Numbered from the stretch's first letter, positions 17,010 through 25,700 are shown. The stretch is 64,000 nt of DNA from Bacillus timonensis (GCF_000285535.1 NZ_HE610987.1:136143-200142); one strand, 5' to 3'. Numbers and translations are program-made. Notes: generated from the sequence alone by a model not told the origin.

Positions 17010-18277
17010 TGGCTTGGTTACTTTTTGGAATACTAATTGTTCTTTTCTTCATTAATGTACCAATCGCGGTTGCTCTTGGACTCTCTTCTATGATTGTGCT
17101 TATGATCCAAGATAATGTTCCGTTAATGGTTATTGTCCAAAAAATGTTTACATCAACAGATTCGTTTACATTGATGGCAGTTCCCTTCTTCATCTTAGCA
17201 GGTAAATTAATGGAAGTTGGGGGAATCTCCAAAAGACTAGTAGATTTCGCAATGACCATTGTTGGAAGAATGCATGGGGGCTTGGCAATTGTTTCTGTTG
17301 TTACATGCATGTTCTTTGCAGCCATTTCAGGATCTGGTGCAGCTACTACAGCAGCAGTTGGAGCCATCATGATTCCTGCTATGGTTCAAAAAGGGTATGA
17401 TAAAAGCTTCTCTACTGCAATTCAAGCCGCCGGTGGAACAATCGGCGTTATGATTCCACCAAGTGTACCCATGATTTTATTTGGTGTTATTGCTGGAGCA
17501 TCGATTAGTGATTTATTCATCGCTGGTATTCTACCTGGTATTTTAGTTGGCGTTTCACTAATTGTTGTTGCTTATTTTATTTCACGTAAACGCGGTTATG
17601 GGAAAGAAGAAAAAAGCTCCATTCGTGATGTTTTCACATCCTTTAACCGAGCTATTCTTGCGATTTTAATGCCTGTTATTATTCTTGGTGGAATCTATGG
17701 CGGGGTCTTTACGCCAACAGAGGCTTCTGTTGTTGCTGCTGTTTATGGTTTAGTTGTTGGTCTCTTTATCTATAAAGAAATTAAGTGGAAGGATTTACCT
17801 GAGGTTTTCATTTCTTCCGCTGTTACATCTGCAGTTATTATGTTTATTATTGCTTGTGCATCCATTTTTGGTTTTATTTTAACAAGGGAGCAAATTCCAC
17901 TTCAAATCACAAATGCACTACTTGAATTTTCTTCAAATCCGATAATTGTATTAATCATTATAAACATAATTCTATTAATAATAGGTACATTCTTAGAAAC
18001 ATCGGCAGCGATTATCATTATGGCACCTATTTTACTTCCTGTTACAAATGCTGTGGGTATTGACCCTGTTCATTTTGGAGTTATCATGGTCGTCAACCTT
18101 GCAATCGGCTTTATCACACCACCAGTTGGGATTAACCTATTCGTTGCATCTAATATCGCAAACCTTAGATTAGAGAAAGTTGTTCGGGCCATTATTCCGT
18201 TCCTGATTATGTTAATCGTCGACATTATCATTATTAGTTTTGTACCAGAGATTAGCCTCTTCTTCTTAGATAAATAA
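17009..18277 (+). CDS. TRAP transporter large permease (DctM type)
   Basis: 422-residue membrane protein of the ion transporter superfamily with 11-12 hydrophobic segments. Family patterns are FTLMAVPFFILAGKLMEVGG near residues 53-72, the GSGAATTAAVGAIMIPAM loop near 111-128, and GGTIGVMIPPSVPMILFG near 144-161, corresponding to the re-entrant hairpin with the Na+ sites. It carries Na+-driven import of the carboxylate captured by the binding protein. Translationally coupled to the small permease and followed by a strong terminator. Confidence 0.94.
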   Translation: MAWLLFGILIVLFFINVPIAVALGLSSMIVLMIQDNVPLMVIVQKMFTSTDSFTLMAVPFFILAGKLMEVGGISKRLVDFAMTIVGRMHGGLAIVSVVTCMFFAAISGSGAATTAAVGAIMIPAMVQKGYDKSFSTAIQAAGGTIGVMIPPSVPMILFGVIAGASISDLFIAGILPGILVGVSLIVVAYFISRKRGYGKEEKSSIRDVFTSFNRAILAILMPVIILGGIYGGVFTPTEASVVAAVYGLVVGLFIYKEIKWKDLPEVFISSAVTSAVIMFIIACASIFGFILTREQIPLQITNALLEFSSNPIIVLIIINIILLIIGTFLETSAAIIIMAPILLPVTNAVGIDPVHFGVIMVVNLAIGFITPPVGINLFVASNIANLRLEKVVRAIIPFLIMLIVDIIIISFVPEISLFFLDK

Positions 18278-18284
18278 ATATGAA

Positions 18285-18334
18285 AAGTGCTTGTTCCGAC
18301 AGACATGCGTCGATTAGAAACAAGCACTTTTTTT
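18285..18334 (+). terminator. Intrinsic terminator of the TRAP operon
   Basis: AAGTGCTTGTT (18285-18295) pairs with AACAAGCACTT (18319-18329), followed by a T-run. Confidence 0.92.
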
Positions 18335-18431
18335 ATGCTCTTCTTTTAAAAAGCTCGGCTGATAAGCCTTATAAGCTTATATATTTGAGATGAACTGGAA
18401 ATATGTGACAATCGCTAGATTTCCTCCAGTT

Positions 18432-18977
18432 TTAGTGATGTTCCGCTGCCATTGCATCTTTTTTAGTTTTATGAACGGTACCAAACGGATGATTTGGCGG
18501 TGCATAGATGGAGTAAAGTTTTAGAGGAATATTTCCGGTATTTGTTACGTTATGCCATGTTCCTGCCGGAATAAAAATGGCAGAATCGTCATTCACTTGA
18601 CGCACAAAGTTTAGATTGTCTTTTTTGTTCCCCATTTGAACAATTCCATGACCTTGTTCAATACGTAAGAATTGGTCTACATTCGGATGAATCTCTAACC
18701 CGATATCTTCTCCAACGTGTAAACTCATTAAGGTTACTTGCAAGTGATTTCCTGTCCATATCGCAGTACGATAGGTATTATTTTGTTTCGCTGCTTCGTT
18801 AATATTGACAACATATGGCCTTTTCCCATGATCCCTGAATTCAGTTTGTTTCCTAAACATCGGTGTTTGATAATAACCCCAATGGTTCCCATAATGCATA
18901 GGAAAATCCATATAATATGGATGCTGATAGTGATGGTGATGAAAGTGATACGGATTCACATAAGGTACATAATACAT
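18432..18977 (-). CDS. Cupin-domain protein with His/Tyr-rich N-terminus
   Basis: 181-residue protein. Residues 1-40 are extremely rich in His, Tyr and Pro (for example HFHHHHYQHPYYMDFP), unusual for a cytoplasmic enzyme and similar to spore-coat-associated proteins. Residues 75-160 are a cupin barrel: the first motif is G-x5-HxHxxxxE-like (GLEIHPNVDQFLRIEQGHG) and the second PAGTWHNVTNTG, providing metal-binding His and Glu. It resembles the B. subtilis YrkC-type small cupins. Substrate unknown. The ribosome site GGAGGG is 12 bases from the ATG, somewhat long. Convergent with the TRAP operon. Confidence 0.82.
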   Translation of the reverse strand: MYYVPYVNPYHFHHHHYQHPYYMDFPMHYGNHWGYYQTPMFRKQTEFRDHGKRPYVVNINEAAKQNNTYRTAIWTGNHLQVTLMSLHVGEDIGLEIHPNVDQFLRIEQGHGIVQMGNKKDNLNFVRQVNDDSAIFIPAGTWHNVTNTGNIPLKLYSIYAPPNHPFGTVHKTKKDAMAAEHH

Positions 18978-19159
18978 ATTTTCATGATCCCTCCACAGAT
19001 TGATAAATTATCCTATGCACAACCGGTTAGGAATGTAACCCATTTTTAGGAAGGCGATTTTCCGGATAAGCATCCAGCATAACCCTCCTACAATTGCATA
19101 ATTTTGGCTATTAAGAAACATACTTCAAGTAAACAGAAGTACAAGGAGGCGAAAACTCC

Positions 19160-20167
19160 ATGTTTAAACATGATAATCCATTGAATGCATCCGAAATTGG
19201 TACCCTTTGGCTTACCTACCAAGAAAAAACTCTTATTCTTCGAGTATTAGAGTACTTTCTTGAAAAATCAAACGATCAGGAAGCAAAAAATATTATGGGA
19301 ATGCTGTGGCAGGAATTAGATTACTATGTAAAATTGATAGAAAAAATTTTCGACAGTGAAGGAATTGTAGTCCCAAATGGATTTAAAGAAGAAGATGTTA
19401 ATCTAGATGCCCCTAGCCTTTTTGACAATGGATTTGATATTATGTTCCTACGAATTTTAAAAGAAGTAAGTATGGGGATGTACACTATCAATATGAATAT
19501 GGCCTACAGAATTGACGTCATGACCATTTATGAAGGATTGACCGTTGTAACTCATAAGGTCTACAAATTAGCAACTCTATATTTACTTAAGAAAGGGATA
19601 CTCACCCTTCCACCAAAGGCGACTTTGCCAAAATCTACAGAGTACGTAAAAAGCAAAAACTATTTGAAAGGATTTAACCTTTTCAGCGACAAGAGAGCTT
19701 TAAATCATATTGAATTAGGTTTTCTTCATCATGGTATCGAAACAAATAATGTTGGAATGCAATTGATGACAGGATTTGCGCAATGTGCACAGAACAAAGA
19801 AGTTAAACAATATTTCATTAAAGGAAAAGAACTTTCGAAAAAGCAAATTAAAATATTTGAGGAAATTCTTTTAGATAGTGATGTTCAGTTTTCTGCAACG
19901 TCTGGAAGTACGGTGACAACTTCAACAATTGCACCATTTTCTAATAAATTGATGATGTATTGTACATATCTATTAAATGGATTTAGTATGGTGGGAGGCA
20001 GCTTCGGCACCTTTTTTATGTTACGAAATGACATTACCGTGAAAACAGCATCACTGATGAAGGATGTCTACTTTTTTGGTGAAGATGGTGTTAAACTGAT
20101 GATCAAAAATCAATGGTTTGAAGAACCTCCACAAATGGAGGACCGACCAAAAATTATAAATAAATAA
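19160..20167 (+). CDS. DUF3231 family protein
   Basis: 335-residue protein built of two related halves of about 165 residues, each mainly helical: residues 5-170 begin NPLNASEIGTLWLTYQEKT and residues 178-330 begin LNHIELGFLHHGIETNNVGM. The two-domain build matches DUF3231, found mainly in endospore formers and proposed to have a ferritin-like four-helix fold; function unknown. ATG is 15 bases from the start of AAGGAGGC. Single gene divergent from the cupin gene. No signal peptide. Confidence 0.8.
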   Translation: MFKHDNPLNASEIGTLWLTYQEKTLILRVLEYFLEKSNDQEAKNIMGMLWQELDYYVKLIEKIFDSEGIVVPNGFKEEDVNLDAPSLFDNGFDIMFLRILKEVSMGMYTINMNMAYRIDVMTIYEGLTVVTHKVYKLATLYLLKKGILTLPPKATLPKSTEYVKSKNYLKGFNLFSDKRALNHIELGFLHHGIETNNVGMQLMTGFAQCAQNKEVKQYFIKGKELSKKQIKIFEEILLDSDVQFSATSGSTVTTSTIAPFSNKLMMYCTYLLNGFSMVGGSFGTFFMLRNDITVKTASLMKDVYFFGEDGVKLMIKNQWFEEPPQMEDRPKIINK

Positions 20168-20175
20168 GGTCAGAA

Positions 20176-20215
20176 GGACAGGTTCATCGTTCCAAATGGG
20201 TCAATGAACCTGTCC
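20176..20215. repeat. GGACAGGTTCA palindrome
   Basis: GGACAGGTTCA (20176-20186) and its complement TGAACCTGTCC (20205-20215) flank an 18-base centre, between two convergent genes. Same family as 22850-22888 and 24651-24709. Confidence 0.8.
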
Positions 20216-20231
20216 CCATGACCCACTCGGT

Positions 20232-20612
20232 TTACTTTTTCGTAAAAAGTGTAATGAGGAAAAAGGTGATAAAGCTAATAAGAAGGGTAACGCCGCCACC
20301 TATATAGAAGAGAAGCGTGACGCCTTCTGGTAATGGAAAAGGTTTCACCATGTTTAACCACATTCCGATTGTTAATCCGGTTGAGCCTATAATTGCGGTC
20401 CATACGTGAATCTGTGTCAAAACAGATTGTTCAATTTTGAAAACTTTGTAGAAAACGGCCCACGCAAACAGACTCAACCACCCCACTACTAAAATGTGCG
20501 CATGTACAGGACGAAACGCATACGAACCTGCACCAGCCATGTGTGCCCCAAGTACTGCACCGATTAGGCCAAATATACTTGCAAATCTTACTAATACCAA
20601 ACTATTATTCAT
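20232..20612 (-). CDS. Small heme-copper-oxidase-like membrane protein
   Basis: 126-residue membrane protein with four helices. The pattern GAHMAGAGSYAFRPVHAHILVVGW near residues 20-43, with three His, resembles helix regions of CcoN/NorB-type oxidase subunit I, and the small size matches a Bacillus family annotated as cytochrome-oxidase-like. The start chosen is ATG at 20612, ten bases after AGGAGG; an open frame continues upstream to 20717 but lacks a ribosome site. A near-consensus HssR direct repeat lies 117 bases upstream, so heme-responsive expression is predicted. It may bind heme or assist an oxidase; no direct evidence. Confidence 0.75.
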   Translation of the reverse strand: MNNSLVLVRFASIFGLIGAVLGAHMAGAGSYAFRPVHAHILVVGWLSLFAWAVFYKVFKIEQSVLTQIHVWTAIIGSTGLTIGMWLNMVKPFPLPEGVTLLFYIGGGVTLLISFITFFLITLFTKK

Positions 20613-20728
20613 AAAACATTCTCCTCCTGATTGTGATTTATAGTACATGGTCTGTGACACTACTATTACGGTCCACGCTCTTTCCTTTTTAACCGGGCAT
20701 GTTCCCAACAACACCAATGTACACCATG

Positions 20729-20748
20729 AATATGAACGGAGGATGAAT
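20729..20748 (-). promoter_or_regulatory. Predicted HssR box upstream of the small oxidase-like gene
   Basis: Read on the minus strand: ATTCATCCT-CC-GTTCATATT. The S. aureus HssR site is a direct repeat of GTTCATATT with a two-base gap (established work on hrtAB); the second half-site here is an exact match and the first differs at three positions. The hrtB promoter in this window has the same 9-2-9 layout. Confidence 0.7.
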
Positions 20749-20761
20749 AAGAAATTACAAT

Positions 20762-22141
20762 CTATCGAATCGGCAATTCTACAATAAATTTTGTTCCTTT
20801 CTTGTCATTACTTGTAACGGTAATCTTACCGCCATGCAAATCAATAATCGTTTTGACAATTGATAAACCGAGCCCCGTACCTTCAACCAAGCGTGTACGT
20901 GACTGATCTGCCCTGTAAAAACGGTCAAAAATCCGATCTATTTCCGAGCTTTTCAGCCCAATCCCAGAATCCTCAAATGTCACAAAAACCGATTCCCCTT
21001 TTTTTTCAGCAGAAATTTCAATCGTACCATTAGGCTTGTTATATTTAATCGCATTTGATAGTAGATTATCCCATACCGTATTTACTAGAGACGGGTCAGC
21101 TATTATCTCGATATCTGGTAAATGATAACCAAGCATGATTCCTTTTTCCCCAATTAACCACTGATAATGTCGAATTAAATCTTTAATCTGCTGCCCTACA
21201 TCAAAAGGCTGTTTCTTCACAATATCCTCATTTCGATCTAGTGAAGCCAGCAATAACAGTTGTTTCGTTAAGCTGGAGAGTCTTTCAATCTCACCATTTA
21301 TAATTGAAACATACTGATTTTTTTCTTCAGTAGTAATGGATTTGTTCTCTAATAAGTTTGTGTAGCCTTTTATATTAGAAAGCGGTGACTGAATATCATG
21401 AGAAATATTTGAAATAAATTCCTTCCTAATATCCTCCGTCTGTTCTAGCCTCCTCGCCATCTGTAAAAAGCTCTTCGAAAGTTCGCCCAATTCATCATGT
21501 CGGTTTATATCCAATGCCACATTAAAATCACTATTCTCTAGGGATTTCGTCGCTTTTGTTAAATCTGAGATTGGTTTTACTAAATACCTCGTATTAATCA
21601 AAACCATGACAATACTAATTAAAATAGTTAAAGCTACAATCCAGCCGAACAACACATGCATCTCATTAAAAAGAAACTTAATATCCGGCCTCAATAAAAG
21701 GGCAAAGCCGTTCCCATTGTAGTTCAACGGAACCCCAATTGTATTTTTTAATTCATTTGCAAAAAAACCGGTGACAAAAGTTTCCTGCGGAAATTTGAGA
21801 ATGCCGTGGTAAACTTCCCCATCTAGCACCTTTTTTTCGGTTGAAACAGGGAGAGTTTGGTCTCGAAAAGGTTCACCAAAGAACGTTTTGTTTCCTGCTT
21901 CATCAACCAAACAAAATTGATAACCAGTAGCAGCTAGGCTTTCCAAAAATTCGTTAAGTTCCATCTCAGGGTGTGTTTCCACAAAATGAACAATGTCCAA
22001 AGCAACCTGAGTGTTTTTTTGATCATTAATCGGCTTTAGTTTTTGTTGATAATAGCTGTTGGAAAGAATGAAAGCCAAGATAAAACTGATTAACATCATT
22101 CCAATTGTGATGACAACAAATTTTATATAAAGTGTTTTCAT
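20762..22141 (-). CDS. hssS: Heme sensor histidine kinase HssS
   Basis: 459-residue membrane kinase. Helix 1 (residues 7-29), an extracytoplasmic sensor of about 130 residues with the HssS landmarks FFGEPFR (88-93) and TFVTGFFANE (121-130), helix 2 (163-184), HAMP to about 235, then the phosphoacceptor in NISHDIQSPL (His248) and an ATPase domain ending in DSGIGL and GTGLGLSIVKTI. Length equals S. aureus HssS (457). It senses membrane heme stress and phosphorylates HssR. It is the last gene of hrtB-hrtA-hssR-hssS and starts two bases after hssR stops. Confidence 0.93.
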   Translation of the reverse strand: MKTLYIKFVVITIGMMLISFILAFILSNSYYQQKLKPINDQKNTQVALDIVHFVETHPEMELNEFLESLAATGYQFCLVDEAGNKTFFGEPFRDQTLPVSTEKKVLDGEVYHGILKFPQETFVTGFFANELKNTIGVPLNYNGNGFALLLRPDIKFLFNEMHVLFGWIVALTILISIVMVLINTRYLVKPISDLTKATKSLENSDFNVALDINRHDELGELSKSFLQMARRLEQTEDIRKEFISNISHDIQSPLSNIKGYTNLLENKSITTEEKNQYVSIINGEIERLSSLTKQLLLLASLDRNEDIVKKQPFDVGQQIKDLIRHYQWLIGEKGIMLGYHLPDIEIIADPSLVNTVWDNLLSNAIKYNKPNGTIEISAEKKGESVFVTFEDSGIGLKSSEIDRIFDRFYRADQSRTRLVEGTGLGLSIVKTIIDLHGGKITVTSNDKKGTKFIVELPIR

Positions 22142-22143
22142 TC

Positions 22144-22818
22144 CTACTGTACCTCTAGCATGTAGCCAACGCCACGCACTGTTTTAATTTGAAAGTCATT
22201 CGTAAGTTTCGAAAACCGTTCCCGTAGTCTTTTGATATGCACATCGACAGTTCGCTCGTCCCCTTGAAAATCCATGCCCCAAATTTGTTCAATTAAGTGT
22301 TCTCTCGAAAACACTTGCTTAGGGTTGGAAATGAGATAATACAGAAGTTCAAATTCTTTTAATGGGATAAGGAAGGTCCTACTGCCTATCTGGACATCAT
22401 AGCTTTTTTTGTTAATGATTACGTCGCCGAGTTGGAGAATCTCCTCATCTTCTTTGTTCTCGTATCTCCGTAATAAAGCTTTGATTCGAAAACTTAATTC
22501 CTTTGGTTCAAACGGCTTAACGAGATAATCATCTGTCCCTGATTCAAATCCTTGCTCCTTATCTTCAATCTGGCTTTTGGCGGTTAAAAGAATGATTGGG
22601 ATATCGAAAAGTGCTCGAATCTCCTTCGTCAACGTATAACCGTCCATGTACGGCATCATTACATCCACAACTGCCAAATCACATGTTTCCTTTTTTAAAA
22701 GATCCAAAGCCGCCATTCCGTCCTTTGCCTCGAGAACATGGTAGCCTTGGTCCGATAAATGAATGCGAACAAGCTGTAAAATATTTGGATCATCATCCAC
22801 AAGTAAAATCGTCGTCAT
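22144..22818 (-). CDS. hssR: Heme response regulator HssR
   Basis: 224-residue OmpR/PhoB-type regulator, the same length as S. aureus HssR. Receiver domain residues 1-118 with acidic pocket DDD (8-10), phospho-Asp52 (AVVDVMMPYMDG) and Lys102 (LVKPFEP); winged-helix DNA-binding domain about 126-222 with ERTVDVHIKRLRERF as recognition helix. It activates hrtBA under heme excess. Lies between hrtA and hssS; a GGACAGGTTCA palindrome sits in the 91-base gap to hrtA. Confidence 0.93.
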   Translation of the reverse strand: MTTILLVDDDPNILQLVRIHLSDQGYHVLEAKDGMAALDLLKKETCDLAVVDVMMPYMDGYTLTKEIRALFDIPIILLTAKSQIEDKEQGFESGTDDYLVKPFEPKELSFRIKALLRRYENKEDEEILQLGDVIINKKSYDVQIGSRTFLIPLKEFELLYYLISNPKQVFSREHLIEQIWGMDFQGDERTVDVHIKRLRERFSKLTNDFQIKTVRGVGYMLEVQ

Positions 22819-22849
22819 AAAATTAACTCCTATAATTTTTGTTACATGG

Positions 22850-22888
22850 GGACAGGTTCAACGTCCCAGCTGGAAAGTGAACCTGTCC
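22850..22888. repeat. GGACAGGTTCA palindrome between hrtA and hssR
   Basis: GGACAGGTTCA (22850-22860) and TGAACCTGTCC (22878-22888) form an 11-bp stem. It may separate the transporter and regulator parts of the operon, or partly terminate or stabilise the hrtBA message. Confidence 0.75.
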
Positions 22889-22909
22889 TGTCCTATGTTC
22901 CCGCACAAA

Positions 22910-23596
22910 TTAAACAGCACTTTGAAGGATCTGTCCATCACTCATTTTGATAATCCGATCTGCAAATGTGAGCATTTCCTCATCATGTGTTACCAGTAAG
23001 GTCGTAATATTCATGGATTTTGTTATATTTCTAATGAGCATCATAACATCTGTCGACCTTTTAGAATCTAGACTTGCTGTCGGCTCATCCGCAAAAAGAA
23101 CTTTTGGTTTATGGATGATAGCACGTGCGATTGCCACTCGCTGCTTTTCCCCACCCGATAATGAAGAAGGATAGGCTTTCCTACGATGCTCCATTTCCAC
23201 TAATTTTAGTATGTCATCAACTTCTTCTTTTTGCTCATGTTTTGGTAAATTCGATTGTGATACTTCAAGCATGAGCATTAGTTGTTCTTCAACTGTTAAA
23301 AATGGTACAAGATGAGCAAATTGAAACACAAAGCCAAATTTCGTTGCTCGTATTTTTCGAATCTGTTCGGATTTCATATTCGAAATATTTTCACCTTCAA
23401 ACACTACCTTTCCCTCTGATGCAGGTTGAAGACCCGCTGCTATTGTTAGGAGTGTGCTTTTACCTGAACCCGATGCACCAACTAATGCTGTAACCTCGCC
23501 TTCTAAAAGCGTCAAGTTTACTCCTTTTAGTATCTCCTCTTTTACTTCTCCATAGGTGAAGGCTTTTCGAACTGCATCAATTGTAAAAATGCTCAT
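22910..23596 (-). CDS. hrtA: Heme efflux ABC transporter ATPase HrtA
   Basis: 228-residue ATP-binding subunit of the HrtAB heme exporter. Walker A GASGSGKST (40-48), Q-loop FQFAH, signature LSGGEKQRVAIARA, and Walker B VLFADEPTASLDS are complete. The start ATG at 23596 follows AAGGAG; an upstream in-frame codon exists inside hrtB without a ribosome site. It begins one base after hrtB ends. Length is close to S. aureus HrtA (221). Confidence 0.92.
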   Translation of the reverse strand: MSIFTIDAVRKAFTYGEVKEEILKGVNLTLLEGEVTALVGASGSGKSTLLTIAAGLQPASEGKVVFEGENISNMKSEQIRKIRATKFGFVFQFAHLVPFLTVEEQLMLMLEVSQSNLPKHEQKEEVDDILKLVEMEHRRKAYPSSLSGGEKQRVAIARAIIHKPKVLFADEPTASLDSKRSTDVMMLIRNITKSMNITTLLVTHDEEMLTFADRIIKMSDGQILQSAV

Positions 23597-23597
23597 C

Positions 23598-24632
23598 TTA
23601 CATCTCTCCTTGTTGAATTGCTTGTAATGGTTCGATTTTCTTAATTTGAATCCCAGAAAGAGTAGCTCCAATGAAACCGATGAGAAAAAAAACCGCCGAC
23701 AATTGGACTGTTGTTTCAGTCGTTAAATGAAACGGCATACTAGTAGGTGCCAAAAGATTAAATGTTTGACTACATGCAATAGACATACCTAAAGCGATAA
23801 CCGTGATGAAAGCCATCTGGGTCCACATCATGTTAAACAAGGAACTCGTTTTTACACCAATTGCTTTAAGAATACCGTAAAGACCCAATTTTTGAATGTT
23901 CATCATGTAGAAAAAGATTGCAAACAGCATGCCACTAATGATAACTAAAAACCAAATAATCATATTTAGGGACATTTGCTCTGCTTTATAGCTTGAAATT
24001 GTATTTAAGAATTCCTCCTTTGTAAAAGCATGTAGGTCACTGACCTTTTGCGGCGAGTCCTCTCCAGGTATGAAAAGTAACTGCATGTTATTTATTTGAT
24101 AAATTTCTTTATAGTCTTCTGTGTTGATATAGGCAACTGGTGCATGGCTGTATTTACTATGTTCAGCAAACCCTATTACAGTGAATTCGCCATTGTGTTG
24201 ATTATTTGTTAATGTATCACCGATATTTATTCCCGCATTCTGCATGGATTGATCAAGGATGACCTCTCCTTTATTAACTTTTTCAAAGTGGGATGAATCC
24301 GTTGATGTAACAAATGCAACGCTCTTTTGCTTGTCATGCATATCGTTTAGAAATCCCATCTGAATTGAAAATGCAACAGCATCTTTATACTTCTGTAAAA
24401 TATCACTTTGGGTGTCTGGTTCAATTTTTGAAAGATTATACGTTTGGTCCGCATCTTCAGCCATGTAGAATCGACCATCTGGCAAGTTTTTAATTAAGGC
24501 AGCATTATCCTGCGACAACCCGTTTGCTAAGCCAGATATGATCAATGTTAAGAAACTAACAAGAAATACGATAGACCCTAGAATGAAAAACCTCATCTTG
24601 TTTTTCTTCATTTCCTTTAATGCCATCTTCAT
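23598..24632 (-). CDS. hrtB: Heme efflux ABC transporter permease HrtB
   Basis: 344-residue MacB/FtsX-type permease: one N-terminal helix (residues 12-36), a 190-residue extracytoplasmic domain, then three helices. Landmarks shared with S. aureus HrtB are LIISGLANGLSQDNAAL, ISSYKAEQMSLNMII, FYMMNIQKLGLYGILKAIG and SMPFHLTT. The chosen ATG (24632) has GGAGG seven bases upstream; an ATG six codons earlier has none. With HrtA it removes toxic heme from the membrane. It is the first gene of the operon, behind an HssR-type direct repeat. Confidence 0.93.
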   Translation of the reverse strand: MKMALKEMKKNKMRFFILGSIVFLVSFLTLIISGLANGLSQDNAALIKNLPDGRFYMAEDADQTYNLSKIEPDTQSDILQKYKDAVAFSIQMGFLNDMHDKQKSVAFVTSTDSSHFEKVNKGEVILDQSMQNAGINIGDTLTNNQHNGEFTVIGFAEHSKYSHAPVAYINTEDYKEIYQINNMQLLFIPGEDSPQKVSDLHAFTKEEFLNTISSYKAEQMSLNMIIWFLVIISGMLFAIFFYMMNIQKLGLYGILKAIGVKTSSLFNMMWTQMAFITVIALGMSIACSQTFNLLAPTSMPFHLTTETTVQLSAVFFLIGFIGATLSGIQIKKIEPLQAIQQGEM

Positions 24633-24650
24633 CTTTATTCCTCCATTCAT

Positions 24651-24709
24651 GGGACACAGGGAACAGGTTCATCGTTCTAGGTGGGACAATGAACCTGTCC
24701 CTGTGTCCC
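24651..24709. repeat. Extended GGGACA...GGTTCAT palindrome
   Basis: The arm 24651-24672 (beginning GGGACACAGG and ending CAGGTTCAT) is almost perfectly complementary to 24689-24709 (ATGAACCTGTCCCTGTGTCCC). It lies in the hrtB leader between promoter and ribosome site, so it will be transcribed. Confidence 0.8.
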
Positions 24710-24736
24710 TCATCGACATCCTTATTTTATAATCGG

Positions 24737-24756
24737 TATGTGAACAGAGGATGAAC
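24737..24756 (-). promoter_or_regulatory. Predicted HssR box of the hrtBA promoter
   Basis: Minus strand: GTTCATCCT-CT-GTTCACATA, a direct repeat with the 9-2-9 spacing of the S. aureus HssR site. A TATAAA-type -10 (24726-24731) follows at five bases, so the box covers the -35 region as expected for an activator of this family. Confidence 0.75.
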
Positions 24757-24883
24757 AGGGGGTTACAGTTTTTGGGGATGGGTTCATCTTTTGGTTATTG
24801 GTCATACCCTTTTTATTTCCGGATCTATTATTTAGTAGTAAAACATATCCACAGTGATTAATTTTTATATTTTCCTAGCCTAT

Positions 24884-25130
24884 AAAAAAAGACACTCAAA
24901 AAGAGTGTCCCAGAGTGTAGACAAAGTCAGTGCTGACTTTGTCTACACGAATTATTAAGGATATCTAACTATTAATTCTATTCCCAGACTGTCTTGCGAA
25001 CACTTGTCAGACAAGGCGCGCAGCTGAGCAAAGACGCGAATAGAAGTTGCCGAATGAGCGCAACAAGGGAGGCAAGCAACGCAGTATGCGAGCATTTGTC
25101 AACAGTCTGAGACACTCAAAAAGAGTGTCC
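24884..25130. repeat. Structured element flanked by 20-bp direct repeats
   Basis: Identical 20-bp copies of GACACTCAAAAAGAGTGTCC stand at 24891-24910 and 25111-25130; each is a 7-bp stem with an AAAAA loop. Inside lie a perfect 16-bp hairpin (GTGTAGACAAAGTCAG, 24915-24930 with 24933-24948) and an outer pair CAGACTGT/ACAGTCTG (24985-24992 with 25102-25109) enclosing about 110 GC-richer bases. The left copy, read on the minus strand, is followed by seven T and could terminate transcription. Looks like a MITE or bcr-type repeat. Confidence 0.7.
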
Positions 25131-25553
25131 ATTACATAAAAACTGTTTATTTGAATAACGGGTTCTGTTTCCTGTCACAAAACTAAAAATGTATATTAAA
25201 ATGACCATCAATTTGTAATAGAATTTGATGGTCTCCTTTTGTTGGTATTAAAGGAGTTAATACATTATTCGGGTTAAATCTGTTATATAAAATGCACACT
25301 AAAATGTTAGGTTACAGAGTTTTCTGTTATCTGCAAATCATACTACATTTTTCGTTGTTTTTTATTATCAATAATACTTTTGTGGGATGGTGTTTATGAA
25401 TCAGTTGAATAGCTTATATTCACCGTAATTGCATCACAATGAGGCTCTCTGGGATTTTTGAGTTCTTGTCCTTAATTGAATGACCAGGGAAGGAAAATAA
25501 GAGGAGAATTTACCATTATATACAGAATGGAGCTAGTTTTGGGGTAAATAAGG

Positions 25554-25684
25554 GTAGATTTTCCGACTAAGCAAAGCAAAATCCCTCATTTTCGAATTTT
25601 TCGAGTAAGTAGGCGGAATCCCTCCGTCTATTAAGGCTTTTTTCAATGCTATTTGCTAATTAAGCGGAATTTTTCCGTCTAATT
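25554..25684. repeat. GCGGAAT...TTCCGTCTAA repeats
   Basis: Three related units: GTAGATTTTCCGACTAA (25554-25570), GGCGGAATCCCTCCGTCTA (25612-25630) and AGCGGAATTTTTCCGTCTAA (25662-25681). The core CGGAA/TTCCG is palindromic. I recall similar intergenic repeats in other Bacillus genomes; not searched. Confidence 0.55.
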
Positions 25685-25700
25685 ATCAGCCCGGGATAAA

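Larger units (their letters stand above)
24757..25700. other. Gene-free region with repeat elements
   Basis: No convincing coding region on either strand over about 950 bases. It holds the 240-bp structured element (24884-25130), a GACCATCAA/TTGATGGTC hairpin near 25203-25233, and GCGGAAT...TTCCGTCTA repeats (25554-25684). Otherwise AT-rich; possible small RNAs cannot be judged by eye. Confidence 0.5.

Noticed and set aside
20613-20717. Longer N-terminus of the small oxidase-like protein
   Set aside because: The extra 35 codons have no ribosome site and no membrane-protein character, while ATG at 20612 sits behind AGGAGG.
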